Notes: generated by a model from the sequence alone, not told the origin. A stretch of DNA of 25,113 nt from Planctomycetota bacterium (GCA_015485455.1 WFTN01000253.1:1-25113); one strand, 5' to 3'. Positions 8,586-15,658 are shown, counted from the stretch's first letter. Program-made: numbers and translations.

Positions 8586-9410
8586 TCATGCCCACCACAC
8601 ATGATCTTGAGAATCGGACCGCCTAGCCAAACTCAGAGCCCCCCAATGGGCCTGACGCCATGGGTCTTGCAGGACCAAATGGGGGAAGTCCTGAGACAAA
8701 CGCTCTGTGAAGGCTGTTCGTACAACGGAGGAATGCAGGATAAGGCCCCCTTCAGTCACCAGCGGCCCAGGATCCGGAGCCAATTCGACCAAAAGCCTGA
8801 CCAAATGACTGGCACAGCTACGTAAAAGGTCAATAGCGCCCTCATGGCCAGCTCTCGCCATGGATTCGACCCAAGGCCCAATTTCGAAATCTGTCAATGA
8901 ACGATCAAGTTGCCGGCCGAACGCCATTTTCGCTTGCTGAGCCAGCCAACGCCCAGACCCAGGGTCGCCCCCAGGGCAGCCAAAACCACCGGCACGAATA
9001 AGACCACCCGTGGCCCTTCGTCCCGCAGCGATAGCCCCCGTACCAGCAATAAGCACAGAAACGGGCCCGCTCTCAACTGCCGCTTCCAACACTGATTCAG
9101 CGTCACTACACACAAAAACATCGCAAAAGAATCGACGAGACAAAGAGTCGATCATGGTTTCCCGCAAGTCTGGCCGCCCAGCCCCGGCAATGCCACAGGC
9201 AATGCGACGAAGAGATATGGGGCCCAAACGTTTGAGAAGGCCCTCGATCGTCGATTCAATAACCATCAAACTGTGATCAATCCCCATGCGAATAGGATTC
9301 GCCGATTGGGGAATCTCAAAAGTCGTAACGGCTATATCATGCTGATAAGCGTGGGCACGAACACGACTTCCTCCGGCGTCTACAACAACATCGATTTTCT
9401 GTGTACTCAT
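8586..9410 (-). CDS. BadF/BadG/BcrA/BcrD-type ATPase (N-acetylglucosamine kinase-like), coupled to boxR
   Basis: A 274-residue protein of the ASKHA fold. Visible motifs: phosphate-1 loop D11-A-G-G-S15, 'CGIAGAG' at 72-78, 'CSDAE' at 101-105, phosphate-2 loop 'IAGTGAIAAGR' at 121-131, 'GGDPGSGRWLAQQA' at 147-160 (the GDEGS-like motif of this family), 'GGL' at 221-223, and a C-terminal 'P..QAHWGALSLA' motif. It is shorter than the usual 300-350 residues. It lacks the Cys pair that binds the [4Fe-4S] cluster in dehydratase and benzoyl-CoA reductase activators, so it resembles a sugar or N-acetylglucosamine kinase more than a reductase activator. Its ATG overlaps the boxR stop codon (ATGA), so the two are co-translated. 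The substrate is unknown; the link to benzoyl-CoA metabolism is inference from position alone. Confidence 0.75.
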   Translation of the reverse strand: MSTQKIDVVVDAGGSRVRAHAYQHDIAVTTFEIPQSANPIRMGIDHSLMVIESTIEGLLKRLGPISLRRIACGIAGAGRPDLRETMIDSLSRRFFCDVFVCSDAESVLEAAVESGPVSVLIAGTGAIAAGRRATGGLIRAGGFGCPGGDPGSGRWLAQQAKMAFGRQLDRSLTDFEIGPWVESMARAGHEGAIDLLRSCASHLVRLLVELAPDPGPLVTEGGLILHSSVVRTAFTERLSQDFPHLVLQDPWRQAHWGALSLARRSDSQDHVWWA

Positions 9411-10144
9411 AGGGCAGCGCTCATGATTTGTTGAGCCACAAAGTCCTCATCATAGTCTGTTGCTTCCACAGTCAGGTGAGATTTGGCATAGAATGTTTCC
9501 CGAGCCGCCATCATCTCGCGCAATTTGGCCTTTGTGGTGGGGGCCCCTCTCCTGCCTGACGTCGGTTGCTTAACCATGATTCCTTCCCAGTGACGATCAA
9601 TATCAACCTTGACCCAAACGGTAAAACAACTGGACAACAACCTCTCCCACGTTTGTCGACGATGAAAAAGAAGAGCACCGGTCACCATAATACTGTCGCC
9701 ATCTCGAATCAGATAGTCTTCCAAGACTTGGGCTTCTAACTGCCTGAGCCTCTCCCCCGTGACTTGGGGCGATGGAAAACCATGGGGACTTTCGACTTTG
9801 TCAATGAGACGGCGTTCCAATTCCACCAAAGGTCTCTCCAAAGCCAAGGCTAGTTTCCTGCCGATCTTGCCATGAAAATCTTGATCCATTCCCACCAAAG
9901 CGATGCGACGACCCCGGCGGTCTTCCAAAGGCAGATCACAAAGGTCTGCCAAACCGATTCTCAGGGCCCGGGAGATCCCTGCCAGCTTAATAATACTTGG
10001 GTTTGCCCGCCCGGCTTCCGTTTCCGTCATATAGCGTCGAGAAAGCTCTGAACGCTCTGCCAGTTCAGACAAACTAAACCCTCGGCGTTCTCGATGACGC
10101 CGAATCCGTTTGCCAAGCTCAGAAAGAAACCATTTCTCGTTCAT
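9407..10144 (-). CDS. boxR: BoxR/BzdR-type regulator of benzoyl-CoA degradation
   Basis: A 245-residue protein. Residues 10-66 are an XRE-type helix-turn-helix (FSLSELAERSELSRRYMTETE, then GRANPSIIKLAGISRAL). Residues 80-245 resemble a shikimate kinase, the arrangement of BzdR and BoxR, which repress benzoate genes until benzoyl-CoA binds the C-terminal domain. Here the Walker A loop is degenerate (GMDQDFHGKI at 85-94 in place of GxxxxGK[ST]) and the GGG motif of kinases is replaced by TGALL at 155-159. The family signatures 'GERLRQLE' (130-137) and 'MMAARETFYAKSHLTVEAT' (211-229) remain. No ribosome binding site precedes the ATG, and a -35/-10 pair places the transcript start at or next to it, so the mRNA may be leaderless. 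It overlaps the following ATPase gene by 4 bases and is divergent from boxC. Autoregulation through the palindrome at its start is likely. Confidence 0.85.
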   Translation of the reverse strand: MNEKWFLSELGKRIRRHRERRGFSLSELAERSELSRRYMTETEAGRANPSIIKLAGISRALRIGLADLCDLPLEDRRGRRIALVGMDQDFHGKIGRKLALALERPLVELERRLIDKVESPHGFPSPQVTGERLRQLEAQVLEDYLIRDGDSIMVTGALLFHRRQTWERLLSSCFTVWVKVDIDRHWEGIMVKQPTSGRRGAPTTKAKLREMMAARETFYAKSHLTVEATDYDEDFVAQQIMSAAL

Positions 10145-10166
10145 GTGGGCACTATACTGCCCACAT
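10143..10166. promoter_or_regulatory. Perfect palindrome, likely BoxR operator
   Basis: ATGTGGGCA, six bases (CTATAC), TGCCCACAT: two perfect 9-base arms. It lies in the boxR-boxC divergent region. It covers the predicted boxR -10 element (TATAGT, 10155-10150 on the minus strand) and reaches into the boxR start codon (10144-10142). On the other side it ends just upstream of a possible boxC -35. A protein bound here would block boxR transcription and could also control boxC. A further copy of the half-site TGCCCAC lies at 10199-10205. That BoxR itself binds is inference. Confidence 0.75.
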
Positions 10167-10178
10167 GTTCTTGTTCAA
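10145..10178 (-). promoter_or_regulatory. Predicted sigma70-type promoter of boxR
   Basis: On the minus strand TTGAAC (about 10177-10172), a 16-base spacer and TATAGT (10155-10150). The transcription start expected 6-8 bases after the -10 falls at or within a few bases of the boxR ATG, which agrees with the missing ribosome binding site. The -10 lies in the middle of the palindrome. Confidence 0.55.
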
Positions 10179-10205
10179 CCATTTTTTGAGCAATATCATG
10201 CCCAC
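10171..10205 (+). promoter_or_regulatory. Candidate boxC promoter with an extra operator half-site
   Basis: TTGTTC (10171-10176), a 17-base spacer and TATCAT (10194-10199). The start would fall near 10206, giving a leader of about 60 bases. The half-site TGCCCAC (10199-10205), a repeat of the right arm of the palindrome 41 bases away, sits on the predicted start point. An alternative -10, TATACT at 10153-10158, lacks a -35. The -35 proposed here is only a partial match. Confidence 0.4.
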
Positions 10206-10266
10206 CCAACGGCCACAAGAAAGAGCAAGCGCTCCCCTGGCCTCGAACCAGACAAAGGAAATGAAC

Positions 10267-11910
10267 ATGCCAGAATCGATCAACTTCGAGACCGAACCGT
10301 CGAAGTACCGCCATTGGCACCTCACAGTTGATGGTGACCGAGCTCGCTTAGACCTGAATGTCCAAGAGTCAGAAGGCCTGCGCGACGACTACGTGCTGAA
10401 AATGAACTCATATGACTTGGGAGTCGACATTGAATTGGCAGACGCCCTCCAGCGCCTCCGCTTCGAGCATCCTCAAGTCAAAGTCGTCATCTTAGGCGGT
10501 GTGATGGACCGCATTTTCTGCGCCGGAGCCAATATCCAAATGCTCCGCAGCTCGACCCATGCCTTCAAAGTGAACTTCTGCAAATTCACCAACGAAACTC
10601 GTCTCTACATTGAAGACGCCAGCGAAAACAGCGACATGCGTTTCCTATGCGCCCTCCATGGGACTGCATCAGGTGGAGGTTATGAGCTAGCCATGGCGGC
10701 GGACAAGATTCTTCTTGTTGACGACCGTTCCAGCGCTGTTTCCTTCCCAGAGACCCCCCTCTTGGGTGTGCTTCCTGGAACTGGTGGCCTCACCCGCTTG
10801 GTCGATAAGAGAAAAGTGCGCCGAGACCGTGCAGACATTTTCTCTACCATCGCAGAAGGCATCAAAGGCAAGCGCGCAGTGGAATGGAACTTAGTGGACG
10901 CATTAGCGCCACTTTCGACATTCGACGAAAAAGTCAAAGAATTTGCCGACACTATGGCAACTGAATTGCCAGAGAAAAGCGACCGCGTTGGCATTGCCCT
11001 CAAGCCGATTACGCCCACGGCCAATGGCGAGAATCTGTCCTACAAATACGTCGACGTCGCCATTCAAAATGATGGTCGAGTTGCAGCGATCACGATGACC
11101 TTGCCAGAGAATGCCACCCAGCCAGAAACTGGCGATGCTGCCCGTGAGTTGGGGTCTGACTGGTGGGTGCTTCAACTGTTCCGCGAGCTCGATGATGCCC
11201 TTCTTCGCCTCCGAGTTAACCGCGACTTGGTGGGTGTCATCACTTTGCACACCCGAGGTTCTGTCGCTGACGCCCTCACAATGGACGACACCCTGGAGGC
11301 CCTCAAGGACCACTGGTTTGTGAATGAAGTGCGCCACCAGATCAAACGTGTCCTTAAACGCCTGGACCTCACGGCCAAGAGTCTCTTTGCCATTGCAGAC
11401 GAAGGATCTTGCTTTGCAGGCACCTTCTTAGAGATCTTGCTTTCCGCTGATCGCAGCTACGTCCTGAACGATCCAGACTTCCCAGTCAGCCTGGGTGTGA
11501 GCCAACTCAACGGCGGCCTCTACCCCATGTCAAATGGCATCACACGGTTAGAAACACGCTTCCTCGGCACCCCAGATCAAGTAGGACGAATCCTGGAAGC
11601 CGCCGGAAGTTTCGATGCAGAAACAGCAGACGAATTAGGCTTGGCAACCAGCGCCCCAGACGAAATTGACTGGGAAGATGAGTTACGTGTAGCCATCGAA
11701 GAACGCACCTGCTTCTCCCCAGATGCTCTAACAGGCATGGAGGCCAACCTTCGATTCGCTGGTCCAGAAACAATGGAAACCAAGATTTTCGGGCGCTTGA
11801 GCGCTTGGCAAAATTGGATTTTCCAACGTCCCAATGCCGTAGGTGAACGCGGAGCGCTCACCTGCTATGGCACACCCAACCGCCCCGAGTACAACTACCA
11901 AAGGACTTGA
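10267..11910 (+). CDS. boxC: 2,3-epoxybenzoyl-CoA dihydrolase BoxC
   Basis: A 547-residue protein, the normal length for BoxC (about 550). It begins MPESINFETEPSKYRHWHL, closely like known BoxC N-termini. AGGA lies 7 bases before this ATG; longer forms starting at 10165 or 10261 are not supported. BoxC is a crotonase-superfamily enzyme that hydrolyses the 2,3-epoxide of benzoyl-CoA, opening the ring to 3,4-dehydroadipyl-CoA semialdehyde and formate. The N-terminal crotonase core shows the oxyanion-hole segments 'FCAGANIQML' (from about residue 84) and 'HGTASGGGYELAMAAD' (about 130-145), then 'PETPLLGVLPGTGGLTRL'. The C-terminal half contains a second, diverged crotonase-like region (VITLHTRG ... 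CFAGTFLEILLSADR ... SLGVSQLNGGLYPM). It is five bases from boxB and forms one operon with it. Confidence 0.95.
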   Translation: MPESINFETEPSKYRHWHLTVDGDRARLDLNVQESEGLRDDYVLKMNSYDLGVDIELADALQRLRFEHPQVKVVILGGVMDRIFCAGANIQMLRSSTHAFKVNFCKFTNETRLYIEDASENSDMRFLCALHGTASGGGYELAMAADKILLVDDRSSAVSFPETPLLGVLPGTGGLTRLVDKRKVRRDRADIFSTIAEGIKGKRAVEWNLVDALAPLSTFDEKVKEFADTMATELPEKSDRVGIALKPITPTANGENLSYKYVDVAIQNDGRVAAITMTLPENATQPETGDAARELGSDWWVLQLFRELDDALLRLRVNRDLVGVITLHTRGSVADALTMDDTLEALKDHWFVNEVRHQIKRVLKRLDLTAKSLFAIADEGSCFAGTFLEILLSADRSYVLNDPDFPVSLGVSQLNGGLYPMSNGITRLETRFLGTPDQVGRILEAAGSFDAETADELGLATSAPDEIDWEDELRVAIEERTCFSPDALTGMEANLRFAGPETMETKIFGRLSAWQNWIFQRPNAVGERGALTCYGTPNRPEYNYQRT

Positions 11911-11915
11911 TCATC

Positions 11916-13328
11916 ATGGGAATCAACTACAGCGAAAAAATCCCCAACAACGTCGATATCTCCTCCGACAGGCGACTTCAACGGGCGTTGGAAAAATGGC
12001 AACCCGCATACTTGGACTGGTGGGCAGAAATGGGCCCAACAGATTTCAATACCAACGAGATCTACCTCCGCACCGCCATCAGCGTCGACCGGGATGGTTG
12101 GGCTGACTTCGGCCACGTGAAAATGCCTGACTACCGTTGGGGTATTTTCCTGACACCTACGGACAAAGACAAAAAGATCGGTTTCGGTGATCACGAAGGT
12201 GAAGACGTCTGGCAAGAAGTTCCTGGAGAGCACCGCAACAACTTGCGCCGCCTGATCGTGACCCAGGCCGATACGGAGCCTGCATCTGTTGAGCAACAAA
12301 GACTCTTGGGCCACACCGCTCCAAGCCTTTACGACATGCGCAACCTCTTCCAAGTCAATGTCGAAGAAGGTCGTCACCTTTGGGCTATGGTCTACTTGCT
12401 GCATTCATACTTTGGCAAGGATGGCCGGGAAGAAGCGGAAGAGCTCTTGGAAAGGCGCAGTGGCAATGCCGACCACCCTCGTATCCTTTCCACCTTCAAT
12501 GACCCAGTAGAAGACTGGCTATCCTTCTTCTGCTTCACGACTTTCACCGATCGTGATGGCAAGTATCAGCTCTTGGCTCTGGCGGAAAGTGGCTTCGATC
12601 CTTTGGCTCGCACCTGTCGCTTCATGTTGACCGAAGAGGCCCATCACATGTTTGTCGGCCAAACCGGAGTCAACCGTGTCATCAAGCGTACTTGCGAGGT
12701 CATGATCGAAAACCCACAAAAGGACGTCAAGGAGTACGGTGCCATTCCTCTGGAAATCATCCAGAAGTACATCAATCGCTGGGCTTCTTCTTCTGTTGAC
12801 CTCTTCGGATCAGAAGTTTCGAGCAATGCCGCCACCTTCTTCGCCGCTGGCCTCAAAGGCCGTGCCTATGAAGAAAAGAATTATAGCGAACATGGTGCTC
12901 TCGATCAGGGTTACAACATCGAAGAATGGGATGGCAACCGACTGAGCAAGAATGAAGTTCCTCTGCGAAACGCCATGAACGAAGTACTGCGCAGCGACTA
13001 CCACGCCGACAACGTCAAGCAGACTGTTTTGTGGAACAAAACGACCTCCAGCTTTGGTATCGATTTTGAGTTCACCATTCCTCACCGCCGCTTCAACCGA
13101 CGCATCGGCATGTACGCAGAAGGCTTCTTCACCCCAGAAGGCGACCCCATCTCGGAAGAAGAATTCAACCAGAATAAGGGCAAATGGTTGCCAACCGAAG
13201 AGGACGAAGCTTTCGTCAAGAGCCTTATGGTTAAGTGTCACGAACCAGGCAAGTTTGCCGGCTGGATCGCTGCACCATCCAAAGGTATCAACGACCAAAG
13301 TGTCGACTTCGACTACGTTCGTCTTTGA
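11916..13328 (+). CDS. boxB: Benzoyl-CoA 2,3-epoxidase, oxygenase subunit BoxB
   Basis: A 470-residue protein, close to the usual 470-475. It begins MGINYSEKIPNNVDIS, matching the BoxB family start. The ATG at 11916 has AAGGA (inside the end of boxC) about 10 bases upstream; a TTG at 11907 would be too close to it. BoxB is a soluble diiron enzyme that epoxidises the ring of benzoyl-CoA with O2, using electrons from the NADPH reductase BoxA. The diiron motifs are present: E150-E151-G-R-H154 (VNVEEGRHLWAM) and E240-E241-A-H243-H244 (LTEEAHHMF), at the positions expected in the family. 'MPDYRWGIFL' near residue 70 is also characteristic. BoxA is not in this window. It is co-transcribed with boxC and followed by a strong terminator. 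Confidence 0.95.
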   Translation: MGINYSEKIPNNVDISSDRRLQRALEKWQPAYLDWWAEMGPTDFNTNEIYLRTAISVDRDGWADFGHVKMPDYRWGIFLTPTDKDKKIGFGDHEGEDVWQEVPGEHRNNLRRLIVTQADTEPASVEQQRLLGHTAPSLYDMRNLFQVNVEEGRHLWAMVYLLHSYFGKDGREEAEELLERRSGNADHPRILSTFNDPVEDWLSFFCFTTFTDRDGKYQLLALAESGFDPLARTCRFMLTEEAHHMFVGQTGVNRVIKRTCEVMIENPQKDVKEYGAIPLEIIQKYINRWASSSVDLFGSEVSSNAATFFAAGLKGRAYEEKNYSEHGALDQGYNIEEWDGNRLSKNEVPLRNAMNEVLRSDYHADNVKQTVLWNKTTSSFGIDFEFTIPHRRFNRRIGMYAEGFFTPEGDPISEEEFNQNKGKWLPTEEDEAFVKSLMVKCHEPGKFAGWIAAPSKGINDQSVDFDYVRL

Positions 13329-13382
13329 TCGATTGCTGCAGGACTGAATCAAGTATTCAGCAGTGATCAAAAAAAACAGAAG

Positions 13383-13439
13383 AAACCTCTCTTGCTTGTG
13401 ACGCCCAAAAATGGCCGAATGAGCAGAGAGGTTTTTTTT
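13383..13439 (+). terminator. Intrinsic terminator of boxCB
   Basis: AAACCTCTC-T-TGCT (13383-13396) pairs with AGCA-GAGAGGTTT (13422-13434) around a 25-base loop. The T run (TTTTTTTT, 13432-13439) lies at the end of the stem. It is 55 bases after the boxB stop and ends just before the ribosome binding site of the next gene, so it separates the box operon from it. Confidence 0.8.
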
Positions 13440-13452
13440 GTGAGGTTCGTCC

Positions 13453-14436
13453 ATGATCCACCGGCTCAGTTTCTTTCTTTTACTTTGGGTATCAACAACC
13501 CAATTGCCCGCGCAATCGGAGAATGTTGGCTTCCAGCCCTTTGTCCGCTCGATTCAGTCCACGGAAAAATCTCTTGAGATAGTCCATCTCAAAGTGAAGT
13601 TGCAACGCATCGTAGCCCTGAAAACAGAGAAATCGGATGCCAACAAAGGAGAGAAGATTTGGGCTACAACTCTCAAGAAAAGACAAAGGATTGATAGTCG
13701 CTTCAAGAAACTCGCCAAGAAACTACCGCGTATTTCATCTATCAAGCCAACGGACGCCCCCGAACTCGCTGTGCGACTCTTGTCATCGTGGGTCAAAAGA
13801 AGCGACGCTGTCACGATCAGAAAACTAGTGGACAAAGACTTGCCAGAATTCCGAAAAATACTCTCTCGCCAGATCTCCGGCAAGAAACGTCGCGACTTTT
13901 TGCACGTTGTTTGCAGCCGCCAATCTCAAGTGCCGGGGGTCAGCGATTTGGATGTTCTCATTGAAGTGATTCTGTGGGAAGACTTCTTCTTCCCACCGGC
14001 GAAGCCAAAAACGAATCACCTTGACACGGTTTCCATCGACTTGATCTTGCTCTTCACAGATCGGGGTGCAGATGGCATTTCTCAATCTGGTGAAAAATAC
14101 TACGTCGCCAGTCGATTCTTGGCCGACGGCTTCCGAGACGACCTGAAAGACAAGAGCAATCAAGTGCGCCACTTTTGTTGGGCTTGGCGTATGTTCATGA
14201 AATCAAGAAATCCCGCGGCCATTAGATCGCTGCTCTATTTCAAAGAAATTCGAGACTCCAAAACGCGGAAGCTACCCATGAACAAAGCCGACCTTCGACT
14301 CAACAAGTGCGCGGGCCTAATCGCCAAGACGGTAAAAAACAACGGTGACCCCATGAGCATCATCGGCACCGCTGCCGTCATGCGCAAGGTCTTAGGAAAA
14401 GACACGCTGGTCAAACCTTCTTCGAAGAAAGATTGA
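13453..14436 (+). CDS. Secreted protein of unknown function
   Basis: A 327-residue protein starting MIHRLSFFLLLWVSTTQLPAQSE, a signal peptide with a likely cut after PAQ. GAGG lies 7 bases before the ATG. The mature part is Lys/Arg-rich and mostly helical in character, without Cys clusters, catalytic motifs or membrane segments. Segments such as 'AVRLLSSWVKRSDAVTIRKLVDKDLPEFRKIL' and 'NPAAIRSLLYFKEIRD' hint at alpha-helical repeats of the HEAT kind, but this is weak. I do not recognise a family. A terminator separates it from boxB, so a role in benzoate degradation is not indicated. Two hairpins follow its stop codon. Confidence 0.65.
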   Translation: MIHRLSFFLLLWVSTTQLPAQSENVGFQPFVRSIQSTEKSLEIVHLKVKLQRIVALKTEKSDANKGEKIWATTLKKRQRIDSRFKKLAKKLPRISSIKPTDAPELAVRLLSSWVKRSDAVTIRKLVDKDLPEFRKILSRQISGKKRRDFLHVVCSRQSQVPGVSDLDVLIEVILWEDFFFPPAKPKTNHLDTVSIDLILLFTDRGADGISQSGEKYYVASRFLADGFRDDLKDKSNQVRHFCWAWRMFMKSRNPAAIRSLLYFKEIRDSKTRKLPMNKADLRLNKCAGLIAKTVKNNGDPMSIIGTAAVMRKVLGKDTLVKPSSKKD

Positions 14437-14456
14437 AAGACCCCCTTTAGCAAGCC

Positions 14457-14478
14457 GTCGAGCATCCCCATGCTCGAC
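14457..14478 (+). repeat. First of two tandem hairpins after the unknown secreted gene
   Basis: GTCGAGCAT, CCCC, ATGCTCGAC: a perfect 9-base stem with a 4-base loop, 20 bases after the stop codon at 14436. No T run follows, so by itself it is probably an RNA 3'-end stabilising hairpin rather than a terminator. Confidence 0.5.
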
Positions 14479-14492
14479 CTCCTGCAACAGCA

Positions 14493-14530
14493 AAGAAGGC
14501 CCGCGATGTGATCGCGGGCCTTCTTCGTTT
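14493..14530 (+). terminator. Strong intrinsic terminator
   Basis: AAGAAGGCCCGCGAT, GTG, ATCGCGGGCCTTCTT: a perfect 15-base stem with a 3-base loop, followed by CGTTTT. It is the second hairpin after the secreted-protein gene and very probably its terminator. Confidence 0.85.
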
Positions 14531-14884
14531 TGCCATGAATGAACAAGTGGCCACTTGTTCATTATTTCAATTCGTTCTTTTTCTTACCAGGAGCATGGGC
14601 ATCCTTGCCCGTTCTTTTCTTTCTTCTTCTGAACCATAGATTAAATAGCCAAGAACGGGCACGGATGCCCGTGGTCCCGGAAGAGCCGGGGTTAGGATCA
14701 GGAAGCGAAGAACGGGTTGGAATGCTCATACTCCAAGGAATGAATTTCCGAGGATGCTCCCTTTTCTTGGGACCATGGGCATCCTTGCCCGTTTCTTTGC
14801 CTCCCTACCTCGGGCTTGGAGCTACTGGCAATCGATGAACGGCCGAGACGTCCGTAGCCCCCCCAAGGGAATATTCATTTCTTG
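14531..14884. other. Gene-free stretch filled with REP-like units
   Basis: Between the terminator and the end of the EF-hand gene there is no convincing gene. The open frame across 14539-14838 is made of the repeats and lacks a ribosome binding site. The stretch carries five related palindromic units, listed separately. Confidence 0.5.
14587..14863. repeat. Cluster of five REP-like palindromic units in mixed orientation
   Basis: Each unit is about 30 bases. It has the core GGGCAnGGATGCCC, itself a palindrome-like hairpin, with AAGAAC before it and a GTCCC-like end after it. Copies: 14587-14616 (minus), 14651-14680 (plus), 14708-14738 (plus, diverged), 14768-14797 (minus) and 14834-14863 (plus, diverged). 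The minus-strand copies share nearly every base with the plus copy at 14651. Mixed orientation and spacing of tens of bases recall REP/BIME elements of other bacteria, which are non-autonomous and placed between genes. No transposase is nearby. Confidence 0.65.
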
Positions 14885-15586
14885 CTACTTCAATTCGGTC
14901 TTCTTCTTGACTTCTGCACGACGGTGGGCACGTCTTCCGCGAGATCCTCGGCGCCTGGCTCCATGGCGACGACGCTGTTCGCCATTTCCTTTGGCTTCAC
15001 CGCGCTTCTTCATGCGCTCAGCACGAGCTGCTTTTCTTTCGGCCCTATCTAATTTGCCATCCCCATTCGTGTCAGCTTTCTTTTTCATTTCTTCCCGACG
15101 CTTCTTGAATGTTTCGCGGATGGCGGCGCGCTCAGACTTATCTAACTTGCCGTCACCATTGGTGTCAGCCTTCTTCGTGAATGCTTTTCGGCGTGTCTTC
15201 ATTTCTGCGCGACGCTTCTTGAAGTTCTCTCGTAACGCAGACTTTTCGTTCTCGTCAAGTGTCCCGTCACCATTGGTGTCGAACTGTTTCTTCAGTTGAG
15301 CGCGGCGGCCACGGTTGCCGCTGCGTCTCCTGCGAGATCGACGACGTTTGGCCCGTGGGCGCCGTCTCTCTTCGCCATTCTCTTTGGCTTCGCCGCGTTT
15401 CTTCTTGCGCTCCGCAAGTGCCGTTTTTCTTTCAGCCTTGTCAAGTTTGCCATCACCATTCTTGTCAAACTTCTTAAGAATCTTGGCACTTCGTTCTGCG
15501 CGTTTGCTACCTGGCTTCTCTGTCTGTGCCGACAAACTCATTGTCGCCAAGCAAAGTACCGCAATAGTCCATGTCATCAGTTTCAT
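14885..15586 (-). CDS. Secreted, very basic EF-hand protein with an internal duplication
   Basis: A 233-residue protein. Residues 1-20 are a signal peptide (MKLMTWTIAVLCLATMSLSA). Four EF-hand loops of type D-x-N-G-D-G-x-L-D-x-x-E start at about residues 41, 103, 141 and 172. Between them are Lys/Arg-rich helices and two Arg-rich stretches (about 74-97 and 205-223). The block from the first EF loop through the first Arg-rich stretch is repeated from the fourth loop to the C-terminus ('AERKKKRGEAKENGE' against 'AERMKKRGEAKGNGE'). GGAG lies 7 bases before the ATG. Calcium binding is expected from the loops. The strong positive charge could bind acidic polymers such as polysaccharide or DNA outside the cytoplasm. 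No specific homologue was recognised. Confidence 0.8.
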   Translation of the reverse strand: MKLMTWTIAVLCLATMSLSAQTEKPGSKRAERSAKILKKFDKNGDGKLDKAERKTALAERKKKRGEAKENGEERRRPRAKRRRSRRRRSGNRGRRAQLKKQFDTNGDGTLDENEKSALRENFKKRRAEMKTRRKAFTKKADTNGDGKLDKSERAAIRETFKKRREEMKKKADTNGDGKLDRAERKAARAERMKKRGEAKGNGEQRRRHGARRRGSRGRRAHRRAEVKKKTELK

Positions 15587-15658
15587 TCTTTACTCCGCGT
15601 GTTCTGGGTGAATTATCAATCAAATAACAAACCCCAGTGGAGAGGAGATGTTCTTCTA

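Noticed and set aside
8586..9410. Reading the ATPase as a benzoyl-CoA reductase or dehydratase activator (BcrA/BcrD type)
   Set aside because: The Cys pair that holds the [4Fe-4S] cluster is missing, the protein is short, and no reductase subunits are near. It is closer to the sugar-kinase side of the family.
10165..10266. Longer BoxC N-terminus starting at 10165 or 10261
   Set aside because: The extra residues do not resemble BoxC, and the ribosome binding site fits only the ATG at 10267.
14539..14838. Open frame of 99 codons in the gap after the unknown secreted gene
   Set aside because: It is built from the REP-like units, lacks a ribosome binding site and has a translated repeat composition.
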